From: Bacillota bacterium
Lineage (GTDB): Bacteria; Bacillota; Bacilli; Alicyclobacillales; SLC66
Assembly (NCBI GenBank): GCA_021820825.1
Contig: JAKADD010000145.1
Span: forward strand, 1-6,356
Reading direction: 5' to 3'
DNA: 6,356 nucleotides
Both the position numbers and the translations under genes were made by a program. Below, in pieces: positions 1-6,356 of the stretch; the first letter of the stretch is position 1; each line of letters opens with the position of its first letter. A model generated the notes under the pieces. That model made no database searches. It saw only the letters and a program-made list of their open reading frames with translations, and was not told where the DNA came from.

Positions 1-65
1 GTGCACTTTCCCTCAATTCGATTCGAAAACATTTTGCATCCACAAGACGATTAAGACGGAACATA

Positions 66-263
66 TTGGCATGCGACCGTTGCATAGTTGACGATGAATT
101 CCACCATGCTACCGGAGAAACTGTACGGTACATTGTATTGCTTGTTCTGAATTTGCTTTTGCTGTTGCTTGTCGCGAATCATTCCGTACGTCACATACGG
201 CTAAATACACGAGGGCCCGATACATTGGAGCGTGATTGTCTGAAGACGAAAACCAACCGATCC
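66..263 (+). other. Open reading frame in phase with the phosphatase, encoding one hydrophobic helix
   Basis: The frame is open from a TTG at 66 and runs without a stop into the phosphatase gene. Around 129-180 it encodes a Leu/Val-rich segment (RYIVLLVLNLLLLLLVA) long enough to span a membrane, followed by a basic stretch (HSVRHIRLN). No ATG lies in this frame before 264, and the ribosome binding site for TTG 66 is only weak (GACGGAA just upstream). It could be a long amino-terminal extension of the phosphatase, the remains of a separate small membrane peptide, or chance. I favour a non-coding or vestigial leader, because a typical lipoprotein signal starts at 264. No convincing sigma-A promoter was found in 1-263. 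Confidence 0.25.
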
Positions 264-1856
264 ATGAAAGCATTGTTGATGACCATCACCGCGGTCACCC
301 TGATCGCCGGATGTACGGTTCATCCACAAGGCGCACAGTCCGTTCACCCTGCGGGGCGCAAAATCGTTGTGATCGTTGTCGATTCCCTGACAAACCAAGC
401 GCTGAAACACGCGATCCGACTCTCGGATTTTCCGGCCCTCAGGTACTTGATCAGACATGGACAGTACGTTCCAAATATAATTTCTTCCTTTCCATCCATG
501 ACGGTTTCTGACATCAGCACGATGTTAACTGGATCGTATCCAGAGAATCATCGCATTCCTGGGTTGGTATGGATCGATGCGAATCGCAGAGAGGTTGTGA
601 ATTACGGGAACAATCTCAGACAAACTTTGCGGTTGGGAGTACGGCCAGTCGTGGAAAATACGCTCTATCATCTGAATCAGACTCGCCAATCGAAGAGGGT
701 GCATACGATTTTCGAGGATCTGCAGGACGCCGGATACAGCACCGGAGCGATCAATATGCTCGTCTATCGGGGCCGGACCTCGCATCGGTTGTCACTGCCG
801 ATCTACGTTCGTCCATTGGTGAATCGCGGGTCTTATCACGTTCAGGGGCCTGATGTACTGGTCTTTGGAACACTTGTTGAGCAAAGCTTCGTCGAAGAAA
901 AGGACGGGATATTTCATCGTTTCGGCCTGCGCGACGATTTTTCCGTTCAGTCGCTTGTTCACATCATGAAGCAAGGCCAACTGCCTGACTTTACGATGGT
1001 TTACTTGCCCGATAACGACAGTTATGTTCATAAATACGGCGTTGGCCAGATGAAAGGTGTGATGAGGGTAGAAAAAAACATTCAGCAGGTTTTGGGCGCC
1101 TTCGGGAAGTGGAATCGCACGTTAAGCCATATTACCCTGATCGTGATGGGGGATAGCGGTGTTACTCCAGTCTTGCCTGCGAAACTGCATCCAACTATTA
1201 TGCTGAAGGATCTTTTTCGAGGCTATGCCGTTTATCGATGGGGCAAGCCATTTACTCACAAAGACGATGTTGGTTTTGCCGTCAATTCCAGAATGGCGTA
1301 TGTGTATGTATTGAATCAAAACATACAACATCTAGAAATGATAAGGCGATTGACGACAGAGCAACGGATTGATATCGTTGCGGGCCTGGACAGGAACGTC
1401 GTTTTCGCAACGACTCCAGAAAACCGGTCCAGTCAATTCATCTTTTATAAAGATGGAAAAACGCGGGATGGATATGGACAGTCCTGGACACTGCGTGGAA
1501 ATATCAAAATACTTGACCTTCACATCGGAAGAGATGGCCGTCTTCAATACGGGAGATATCCGGATGTGCTGCAGCAGCTATGGAGCGCTCTCCATTCCCA
1601 TAAAGGAAGATATCTCATCGTGACTGCCAAAAAAGGGTATCAATTTGGAGACGACCAGTCACCAGAACACGATGGCGGTGCGCAACAGGGGTCCCTTCTC
1701 AAGGAGGACGTTCTGGCGCCAATCATCATCGTTGGCGCAAAACAGGCTCCGAAGAGCTTGAGTCGCTTTGTTGATTTAAAGGCGTATTTTATTTCTCTTG
1801 TTACATCACAAGTGCCCAAGGATAAGTCAAGAGAGCCTCGCACTCCGCAAAGGTGA
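264..1856 (+). CDS. Alkaline phosphatase family (type I phosphodiesterase/nucleotide pyrophosphatase) lipoprotein
   Basis: Predicted 530-residue lipoprotein. MKALLMTITAVTLIAGC is a type II signal peptide with lipobox LIAGC, so Cys17 should be lipidated and the enzyme held on the outer face of the membrane. The rest reads as a metal-dependent phosphatase/phosphodiesterase core: Asp40 in IVVIVVDSLT (metal), Thr80 in FPSMTVSD followed by LTGSYPENHRIPG (nucleophile region), LPDNDSYVHKYG with Asp252 and His256 (metal), Asp297 in VMGDSG (metal) and His469 in SPEHDGG (metal). Where many family members have DHG, this one has Asp-Ser-Gly (Ser298), so one usual metal ligand may differ. The substrate cannot be inferred. 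Start choice: ATG 264 gives the ideal signal peptide but has no clear Shine-Dalgarno. TTG 225 has GAGGG nine bases upstream and would add 13 residues. No terminator is visible after the stop. The AT-leaning codon use contrasts with mutL and miaA. Confidence 0.82.
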   Translation: MKALLMTITAVTLIAGCTVHPQGAQSVHPAGRKIVVIVVDSLTNQALKHAIRLSDFPALRYLIRHGQYVPNIISSFPSMTVSDISTMLTGSYPENHRIPGLVWIDANRREVVNYGNNLRQTLRLGVRPVVENTLYHLNQTRQSKRVHTIFEDLQDAGYSTGAINMLVYRGRTSHRLSLPIYVRPLVNRGSYHVQGPDVLVFGTLVEQSFVEEKDGIFHRFGLRDDFSVQSLVHIMKQGQLPDFTMVYLPDNDSYVHKYGVGQMKGVMRVEKNIQQVLGAFGKWNRTLSHITLIVMGDSGVTPVLPAKLHPTIMLKDLFRGYAVYRWGKPFTHKDDVGFAVNSRMAYVYVLNQNIQHLEMIRRLTTEQRIDIVAGLDRNVVFATTPENRSSQFIFYKDGKTRDGYGQSWTLRGNIKILDLHIGRDGRLQYGRYPDVLQQLWSALHSHKGRYLIVTAKKGYQFGDDQSPEHDGGAQQGSLLKEDVLAPIIIVGAKQAPKSLSRFVDLKAYFISLVTSQVPKDKSREPRTPQR

Positions 1857-1870
1857 TCGCCAGTACGCGC

Positions 1871-2050
1871 TCATCCCTGCGTATCGTCCGATGCGATAGA
1901 ATGCACGCCGCCATACAACATTTGATACTCGTCAAAACCCAGCAAATCTTTGAAATAGCGGTATCCCGTCTCCTTATGCCATCGCACGGAGTACAAGCCC
2001 AAGATGGTCACGATATCAGTTCCCTCACATTCTCGTCCATCGTTCCATGA
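1871..2050 (-). pseudogene. IS4-family transposase remnant (carboxy-terminal fragment)
   Basis: A short - strand reading contains TDIVTILGLYSVRWHK followed by ETGYRYFKDLLGFDEYQML, at about 2023 to 1916. This matches the IS4-family YREK signature exactly: Tyr, two residues, Arg, three, Glu, six, Lys. The Glu, codon 1972-1970, is the last acidic residue of the catalytic DDE triad. Only about 35 residues look like transposase. On both sides the reading becomes unrelated, and a stop follows at 1871-1873. The amino-terminal DD part of the catalytic domain is absent and I see no terminal inverted repeats, so this is a dead fragment. It starts within 20 bases of the phosphatase stop and lies downstream of yteA, between two convergent genes, where insertions are tolerated. 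Confidence 0.7.
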
Positions 2051-2084
2051 GCGCCTCGCCGTCAACAAGCGGACGCCGGAACCA

Positions 2085-2708
2085 TCAGTCCGGCAACTGC
2101 GATTTATACTCTTGATTTGATATTTGTTCAATAGAATCCACATTAGGATCCACATTGCCTGATCCCTCAGTGTACAATTCCTCGTCGCGGGGAAAATCGG
2201 GATCCCTCCTTGCGTTCATGCACGCCACCACCTGCCACGCGTCTTCCCCGTCAAATCCGTCGTCATCGCGTTCATTCCCATTCGTACGCTCGACAGGGGG
2301 CCGCAAAACTTCCTCCTCGACCGGTCGATCACGACTCAGTGTTCCCTGCTGCTGTCCGTTTGCACACCCCATGCACAGAATGGCCGCTGGTTCCGCTTCC
2401 AGCCTGGGCCGTTCGATCATCCCCCCGCAACGCGCACATCGTCCATAGACGCCCTCGTCCCAGCGACGCAAAGCCTGTTCGATTGCCTCCAGGCGCAACA
2501 AGTGATGCTCGCCCAGCGCCAGATTCCTGGCGCGCTCAAACATCTCTGATCCCAAATCAGCGGGGTGCTGATCGTATCCGGATAGTTCTCCCGCCGCGTC
2601 ATTCATCGCATCATTCAACCCATAGCGGTGAGTTTCGCGCAATCTGTCCTGAAGTTCTTCGCGCTCCCTGATCAGCGCACGCCGCGCCTTGATCCATGAT
2701 GCGTCCAT
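2085..2708 (-). CDS. yteA: YteA-family sporulation protein, TraR/DksA-type zinc finger
   Basis: 207 residues. The amino-terminal part (about 1-85) is helical and charged, as in the DksA coiled-coil hairpin, and carries the YteA-type signature GELSGYDQHPADLGSEMFER (40-59). A four-cysteine zinc finger follows: C91-A-R-C94 and C112-M-G-C115, with the 17-residue spacing typical of DksA/TraR. The tail (about 145-207) is acidic and holds DAWQVVA, seen in YteA relatives. DksA-like proteins bind the RNA polymerase secondary channel; YteA members are associated with sporulation in Bacillota, but their exact role is not settled. Start: ATG 2708 has GGGGGAG seven bases upstream and gives the usual YteA amino terminus, although the frame stays open for at least 60 more codons upstream. 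The carboxy end encodes a small repeat (NVDPNVD) from two copies of an ATCCACATT direct repeat. No terminator with a U-tract is visible; a GCCGGA/TCCGGC inverted repeat spans the stop. Confidence 0.85.
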   Translation of the reverse strand: MDASWIKARRALIREREELQDRLRETHRYGLNDAMNDAAGELSGYDQHPADLGSEMFERARNLALGEHHLLRLEAIEQALRRWDEGVYGRCARCGGMIERPRLEAEPAAILCMGCANGQQQGTLSRDRPVEEEVLRPPVERTNGNERDDDGFDGEDAWQVVACMNARRDPDFPRDEELYTEGSGNVDPNVDSIEQISNQEYKSQLPD

Positions 2709-2722
2709 CTTCCAACTCCCCC
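2706..2722 (-). promoter_or_regulatory. Ribosome binding site that fixes the yteA start
   Basis: On the - strand GGGGGAG (2722-2716) stands seven bases before ATG 2708-2706. Earlier in-frame candidates (ATG 2864, TTG 2888) have no comparable site, so this one decides the start of yteA. Confidence 0.75.
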
Positions 2723-2983
2723 TTTTGGCAGAGAATCGGACTACATCGTTGGCGTATACAGTTGCGCATGAACGGTGCTCCCCATATCTGCGATGTACGT
2801 CTCGATAATCGGCAAATTCCAAGAGTAGGATTCCCACAGGAATACCGTCTATACGAACAACCATCGAATGGCCGGATTCAACTGTCAAAGGATGTTCAAC
2901 ACGCGTCAGCGGTTCCCGATTATGGGTGAAGCGGCTTCGTCGTGAAGCAGCTCTTTAACTACGATCTCACCTTCAACCCCCAT
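2709..2983 (-). pseudogene. Possible frameshifted small gene upstream of yteA (unidentified)
   Basis: Two adjoining - strand frames both give protein-like sequence. Frame A starts at ATG 2983 and reads MGVEGEIVVKELLHDEAASP, ending IIGNR and TGA at 2908-2906. Frame B (the yteA frame) opens after a TAA near 2960 and reads NREPLTRVEHPLTVESG, then VVRIDGIPVGILLLEFADY, then RDVHRRYGEH, and runs on into yteA. Frame B has no start with a ribosome binding site and frame A ends abruptly. A single shift near 2915 would join them into one protein of about 60-90 residues ending with GNREPLTRVEHP... I do not recognise the family. It may be a decayed gene, a gene with a sequencing error, or a chance open frame in the leader of yteA. 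Confidence 0.3.
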
Positions 2984-3038
2984 TTCTTCACTCTGGGTCT
3001 CTCTTCTCCACCATCGGCATCGCTGCCAGTGTGTGTCT

Positions 3039-3047
3039 ATCTTAACA
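3039..3047 (-). promoter_or_regulatory. Possible extended -10 promoter
   Basis: The - strand reads TGTTAAGAT, which fits an extended -10 (TGn followed by TAAGAT, four of six matches to TATAAT). There is no good -35 box. If active it would start near 3032 and transcribe the disrupted frame and yteA with a leader of about 320 bases. I found no better promoter between the tRNA and yteA. Confidence 0.3.
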
Positions 3048-3124
3048 TGCGTCCATTCCCTTGCATTCGTCTCGCCTACACTCGCCACGATTCACGGCTA
3101 AAACTTTTGCCCACGACCCTTGCA

Positions 3125-3146
3125 GTTGCACTAAAGTTGCACCAAA
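3125..3146. repeat. 11-bp tandem direct repeat
   Basis: Two adjacent 11-base units, GTTGCACTAAA (3125-3135) and GTTGCACCAAA (3136-3146), differ at one position. The spacing is close to one helical turn. The second unit partly overlaps the T-rich tail of the predicted tRNA terminator. The function is unknown. Confidence 0.5.
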
Positions 3147-3176
3147 ACGAAGAAAACAGCCATTTTACAGGCTGTT
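3144..3176 (-). terminator. Rho-independent terminator after tRNA-Thr
   Basis: On the - strand AACAGCC (3176-3170) pairs with GGCTGTT (3161-3155) around the 8-base loop TGTAAAAT. The seven-base-pair stem is followed by a T-rich tract (TTCTTCGTTTT). It lies 36 bases past the tRNA 3' end and probably ends the tRNA transcript. Confidence 0.65.
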
Positions 3177-3212
3177 ACAATGCGAAAATCCGCGCCGTTA
3201 CGGGCTTTTTTA

Positions 3213-3549
<337 letters not shown>

Positions 3550-3561
3550 AGGGATGAAGGC

Positions 3562-3804
3562 TTACTGTTGCGGCGCCTCCATGTCAAACCGTACGTTCCG
3601 GCTTGGTGTGAACGTCGAAACTGCATGCTTGTAGACCAGTTGCTGCTTTCCTTCCGATTCGATCACGACGGTGAAGTTGTCAAATCCCTTAACCAATCCG
3701 CGAATTTGGAACCCGTTGACCAGATACACGATTACTGGAATGTTGTCCTTGCGAATCTGATTCAGGAAATTATCCTGAATATTGATCGTTTTACCTGTGG
3801 TCAC
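3562..3804 (-). CDS. hfq: RNA chaperone Hfq
   Basis: 80 residues, the usual length for Gram-positive Hfq. It is an Sm-like protein that forms a hexameric ring and binds small RNAs and A-rich or U-rich RNA. Sm1 spans about 9-48, with [13 protein letters not shown] at the amino end (Gln10 and Asp11 match the proximal-face Gln8/Asp9 of E. coli) and [16 protein letters not shown] (Phe44 matches E. coli Phe42). Sm2 carries the YKHAVSTF motif (Tyr58, Lys59, His60) that lines the uridine pocket. The rim is RKDN rather than the E. coli RRER, so rim RNA contact is probably weaker, as in other Bacillota. Start: GTG 3804, with GGGGGG seven bases upstream; no in-frame ATG competes. It lies 76 bases downstream of miaA, its standard neighbour, with a strong hairpin in the gap. 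Confidence 0.96.
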   Translation of the reverse strand: MTTGKTINIQDNFLNQIRKDNIPVIVYLVNGFQIRGLVKGFDNFTVVIESEGKQQLVYKHAVSTFTPSRNVRFDMEAPQQ

Positions 3805-3817
3805 TCGTTTGCCCCCC
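3802..3817 (-). promoter_or_regulatory. Ribosome binding site and GTG start of hfq
   Basis: GGGGGG (3817-3812) stands seven bases before GTG 3804-3802. The same GTG overlaps the TGA of an 8-residue upstream frame that starts at ATG 3830 (MGFRRGAN, then E), giving a GTGA overlap of the kind used in translational coupling. That upstream frame has no clear ribosome binding site of its own. Confidence 0.6.
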
Positions 3818-3833
3818 GCCGAAATCCCATCTA

Positions 3834-3862
3834 CGCAACCGTACTGCCTATGTACGGCTGCG
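3834..3862 (-). promoter_or_regulatory. Strong hairpin in the miaA-hfq gap, 5' of the hfq ribosome binding site
   Basis: On the - strand CGCAGCCGTAC (3862-3852) pairs with GTACGGTTGCG (3844-3834) around the 7-base loop ATAGGCA. This gives eleven consecutive base pairs with a single G-U. No T-tract follows on either strand, so it is not a standard terminator. It ends about 16 bases before the hfq ribosome binding site. Possible roles are RNase processing of a miaA-hfq transcript, mRNA stability, or control of hfq. Confidence 0.6.
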
Positions 3863-3880
3863 AAACGCTATCGAATATTT

Positions 3881-4867
3881 TCAATTCCCTGGCTTGTCTA
3901 TTCCCTGACTTCTCAAACGTTCAAGCCGATCGTTAATGCGCGACACAAGTTCAGATGACGACAACATCATATCATCTTCTTGCAACACATACCACTCAAT
4001 CCGGCGATCCGCCCGAAACCACGACAATTGTCTCTTTGCGTAACGACGGCTTGCCTGCTTGATCATGCCAACCGCTTCCTCAAGACTGCACTCCCCCTGC
4101 ACATAGGATACCAGTTCCTTGTAGCCGATCGCCTGCATGGATGTGTGCTCCTGCGTGCACCCCATGTCCAGCAGTGCGCGCACTTCATCTGCCAGACCCT
4201 GTGCAATCATCGTATCCACCCTGTGATTGATGCGTGCGTACAGATCTGGCCGCAAAGCGTTCAGCCCGACCAGGACTGGAACAATATGATCACTTTTTAC
4301 ATCCTCACCCTTCGACTGATAGTTTTCCCGCACTGGCTGACCCGAACCCAGCACAATCTCCAGGGCTCGAATGATTCGCCTGGTGTCATGCGGATGAATT
4401 CTGCCGGCGGCGTCCGCGTCCAGCGCCCCCAATCGATCATGCAAATAGACGCCGCCATACGTCTTGCTCTCTTTCTCCAGATCCGCTCGCAGTGCGTCAT
4501 TGCGACTGGTCGCCGTGAAATCATAACCATCCACCAACGCCCGTATGTAAAGACCCGTGCCCCCAACCACAACGGGCACTTTGCCGCGCCGCGCCAACTC
4601 CGCAATGATCGCTCTGGCTCCGGCGGCATAGTCGTGTACTGTGAAGGATTCCCACGGCTCTGCAATATCCAGCATATGATGAACGATCCCCCGCCGCGCG
4701 TGTGGTGGGAGTTTCGCCGTTCCTATATTCATGTGCCGATACACCTGCATCGAGTCCGCCGATACGATCTCGCTCCCGAGTTGCTCCGCAACCAGCAAGC
4801 TGAGTTCGGTCTTTCCAACAGCAGTGGGCCCAACAATACAAACAACAGGAATATATTTCACAGTCAT
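3881..4867 (-). CDS. miaA: tRNA dimethylallyltransferase MiaA
   Basis: MiaA transfers the dimethylallyl group of DMAPP to N6 of A37 in tRNAs that read UNN codons, the first step toward ms2i6A. From Met at 4867 the protein has 328 residues, near the family's usual 310-320. Motifs in order: P-loop GPTAVGKT (13-20), SADSMQVYR (36-44) with the catalytic Asp38, GGTGLYIRAL (102-111), the insertion-domain region (about 125-205), SMQAIGYKEL (243-252) and QASRRYAKRQLSWFR (271-285), all characteristic of MiaA. Start: Met 4867 gives the standard short lead before the P-loop and has GGTGA four bases upstream; ATG 4900 is possible and would add 11 residues. It follows mutL by about 97 bases (64 from ATG 4900) and precedes hfq by 76, the conserved Bacillota order, so co-transcription is likely. 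Confidence 0.96.
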   Translation of the reverse strand: MTVKYIPVVCIVGPTAVGKTELSLLVAEQLGSEIVSADSMQVYRHMNIGTAKLPPHARRGIVHHMLDIAEPWESFTVHDYAAGARAIIAELARRGKVPVVVGGTGLYIRALVDGYDFTATSRNDALRADLEKESKTYGGVYLHDRLGALDADAAGRIHPHDTRRIIRALEIVLGSGQPVRENYQSKGEDVKSDHIVPVLVGLNALRPDLYARINHRVDTMIAQGLADEVRALLDMGCTQEHTSMQAIGYKELVSYVQGECSLEEAVGMIKQASRRYAKRQLSWFRADRRIEWYVLQEDDMMLSSSELVSRINDRLERLRSQGIDKPGN

Positions 4868-4921
4868 CTGTTCACCGCACATACTTTCTCTGATTTTCAT
4901 GAGTCTCTTGCGGCTTGTGGA

Positions 4922-4958
4922 CGCCAGTCAGGCGAATCTGATCTGGTCAGAACTGACC
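4922..4958 (-). repeat. Two small inverted repeats in the mutL-miaA gap
   Basis: On the - strand GGTCAG/CTGACC (4958-4945, two-base centre) is followed after ten bases by CGCC/GGCG (4934-4922) around TGACT. Each could form a short stem. No T-tract follows, so they are not a clear terminator and mutL-miaA read-through is expected. Both lie upstream of the miaA start and might shape its leader. Confidence 0.35.
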
Positions 4959-4964
4959 GACATG

Positions 4965-6356
4965 TCATAACGTGCGCTTGAACTCGCGTTCCAACTGTTC
5001 CCTGGTAATACGGACAGCCGTCGGCCTGCCATGCGGACAGGTGAAGGGATTATCCAGCGTTGACAGGGCGTCGAGCAACGCGTCCATCTCCGGCAGGCTG
5101 AGGGTCTGATTTGCCTTTACGGCGGCTTTGCAGGCTTTCATGATCACCTTGTTCTCCATCTGTTCGCGCACCGCAGTCGAACGATCCTCAATCAGATCAA
5201 ACAGCAGATCGCGCGACAGTCCTTCGGTATCCAGCCCCTCCCAGATAACAGGCACGCTTGTGACCTTCAACGCATCTTCCCCAAATGGTTCAAACGCCAT
5301 GCCAACCGCCTCCGCATCGGACACACGCGTCATCAACTCCTGCAATTGGTGCGGCCGCACCGTGATCATGACCGGAACCAATAATTCCGCTGCGCGCACA
5401 CGGTCCAGATCCAGACGTTTGCGAAATTTCTCATAGAGCACGCGCTCATGCGCTGCGTGTTGGTCGATCAGATACAGATCGCGACCGTCTTCAGCCACAA
5501 TCACAAGCTTGAGCGCCTGGGCCACCGAGCGCAGCGTTGGTCTGTCGTCCTGCGCCTGATCTGTTTTCAGCGACCGTTCCTGACCCGACACATCGTCGCG
5601 CGTCGCGGGCCGGTGCAGATCCAGCGCCAGTTGTCGCTGTTCCGCCTCGTTCGCGTCCGACCAGCGTGAACGCAGTGCCTGCGCCGCACCATGCTGACCT
5701 CCCGCGCCGTACTGCCCCCCCGCGCCGCGCGTCTGGAAGCGCTCCGTGCTTTCCGACGCAGCTGCGGTTTCCCTGGCCATCGCGCCATTTTGTCCGCTCT
5801 GCGAACCGTCCTGTTCCGGCAACGCCAATCCTGATGCGCCGCCGTCCGCCACAGCCTGATCAGGCGTCCGCGGCGCACCCCATGAAGTGAGAGTGGGAGT
5901 TCCCATATTGGCCTGCATCGCGTGACGAACGCTGTCTGTCACCACCTTCAGGACATCGCGCTCCTCACTGAAGCGCACCTCCAGCTTGCCAGGATGGACA
6001 TTCACATCGACCAAACCCGCGTCCATGGTGATGTGCAAAAAGCAGACAGGGAACCTGCCTTTTGGCAGCAGAGTGTGGTATCCATCAAGCACCGCCCCGC
6101 CAAGCGGCAGGCTACGGATCGGTCGGCCGTTTACAGCAAACCACATCCCGAGCCGCGACGATCGCGCATATTCCGGCGCCGCAATCAGCCCCGTAACGCG
6201 ATAATCTGCCGAACTGGCGATCGCGGCATACGACTGTTTGGCGATTGCAACGCCATAAATCGCTGTGTACACCGACACGGCAAGACCGTCACCGGGCGTC
6301 GACAACGCCAGACGATCGTCGATTTGCAGGCGAAACGCAATGTCCGGCCTCGCCAT
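4965..6356 (-). CDS. mutL: DNA mismatch repair protein MutL (amino terminus outside the window)
   Basis: The visible 463 residues are the rear of MutL; the frame continues past the window edge, so the Met at 6356 is internal. MutL links MutS mismatch recognition to strand incision. Visible parts: the end of the GHKL ATPase/transducer domain, with VNGRPIR (75-81) and VNVHPGKLEVRF (118-129), whose Lys124 corresponds to the ATP-contacting Lys; a flexible, poorly conserved linker (about 152-272); and the carboxy-terminal dimerisation/endonuclease domain. The endonuclease motif is intact: DQHAAHERVLYE (298-309) fits DQHA-x2-E-x4-E. It is joined by the conserved ACKAAVKANQ (408-417), CPHGRP (440-445) and the end EREFKR (456-461). 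MutL here is therefore a nicking enzyme of the MutH-less type, as expected in Bacillota. It is the first visible gene of the mutL-miaA-hfq block. Confidence 0.97.
   Translation of the reverse strand: MARPDIAFRLQIDDRLALSTPGDGLAVSVYTAIYGVAIAKQSYAAIASSADYRVTGLIAAPEYARSSRLGMWFAVNGRPIRSLPLGGAVLDGYHTLLPKGRFPVCFLHITMDAGLVDVNVHPGKLEVRFSEERDVLKVVTDSVRHAMQANMGTPTLTSWGAPRTPDQAVADGGASGLALPEQDGSQSGQNGAMARETAAASESTERFQTRGAGGQYGAGGQHGAAQALRSRWSDANEAEQRQLALDLHRPATRDDVSGQERSLKTDQAQDDRPTLRSVAQALKLVIVAEDGRDLYLIDQHAAHERVLYEKFRKRLDLDRVRAAELLVPVMITVRPHQLQELMTRVSDAEAVGMAFEPFGEDALKVTSVPVIWEGLDTEGLSRDLLFDLIEDRSTAVREQMENKVIMKACKAAVKANQTLSLPEMDALLDALSTLDNPFTCPHGRPTAVRITREQLEREFKRTL
5691..5726 (-). repeat. 18-bp tandem repeat with a G7 run in the mutL linker
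   Basis: Two adjacent 18-base units (5726-5709 and 5708-5691) share 14 of 18 positions and encode GAGGQY and GAGGQH. The first contains seven consecutive G on the - strand (5721-5715). It lies in the flexible linker, where a whole-unit length change would keep the frame, but a one-base slip in the G run would remove the endonuclease domain. Confidence 0.6.

Noticed and set aside
2066..2100. GCCGGA/TCCGGC inverted repeat at the yteA stop as a terminator
   Set aside because: No T-tract follows on the - strand; it could be a weak stem but does not qualify as a Rho-independent terminator.
2155..2671. Long + strand open frames opposite yteA
   Set aside because: They are shadows of the yteA gene, whose cysteine zinc finger and YteA signature are clear on the - strand.
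2885..2890. TTGACA near 2888 as a -35 box for yteA
   Set aside because: No acceptable -10 hexamer lies 16-19 bases downstream; the TATAGA-like sequence is 29 bases away.
3185..3211. Possible + strand terminator (GCCGTTACGGGC followed by six T) just before the tRNA gene
   Set aside because: The stem has only three continuous pairs and no + strand gene precedes it; the - strand terminator at 3144-3176 is much better.
3980..4981. 333-codon + strand open frame opposite miaA
   Set aside because: miaA has all its family motifs on the - strand; the opposite frame shows no recognisable domain and arises from codon composition.

Overview
The window looks like a chromosomal segment of a spore-forming Bacillota, most likely an acidophilic Bacilli of the Alicyclobacillaceae type. 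This rests on the mutL-miaA-hfq gene order, a Gram-positive-style Hfq, a YteA-family (TraR/DksA zinc finger) sporulation protein and strong GGGGG-type ribosome binding sites. The genus is an inference. Nothing here looks like a complete new defence or mobile system; the interest lies in overlapping, broken and structured elements between ordinary genes.

Layout: the left third (1-1856, + strand) carries a secreted lipoprotein of the alkaline-phosphatase/phosphodiesterase superfamily, preceded by an open frame encoding a hydrophobic helix. Its base composition is visibly more AT-rich than the right side. Just past its stop lies, on the - strand, a short remnant of an IS4-family transposase that still shows the complete YREK signature. 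The rest is all on the - strand. Reading leftward from the right edge: mutL (cut by the window edge), miaA, a strong hairpin, hfq, a short hypothetical frame in phase with hfq, tRNA-Thr(UGU) with its own promoter and a terminator, a roughly 270-base stretch that looks like a frameshifted small gene, and yteA. The + strand phosphatase and the - strand cluster converge on the transposase remnant.

How they fit: mutL (mismatch repair), miaA (tRNA A37 prenylation) and hfq (RNA chaperone) form the conserved Bacillota mutL-miaA-hfq block and are probably co-transcribed. tRNA-Thr sits downstream with a near-consensus promoter (perfect TTGACA) and is probably transcribed on its own. yteA belongs to the sporulation-associated branch of DksA-like proteins.
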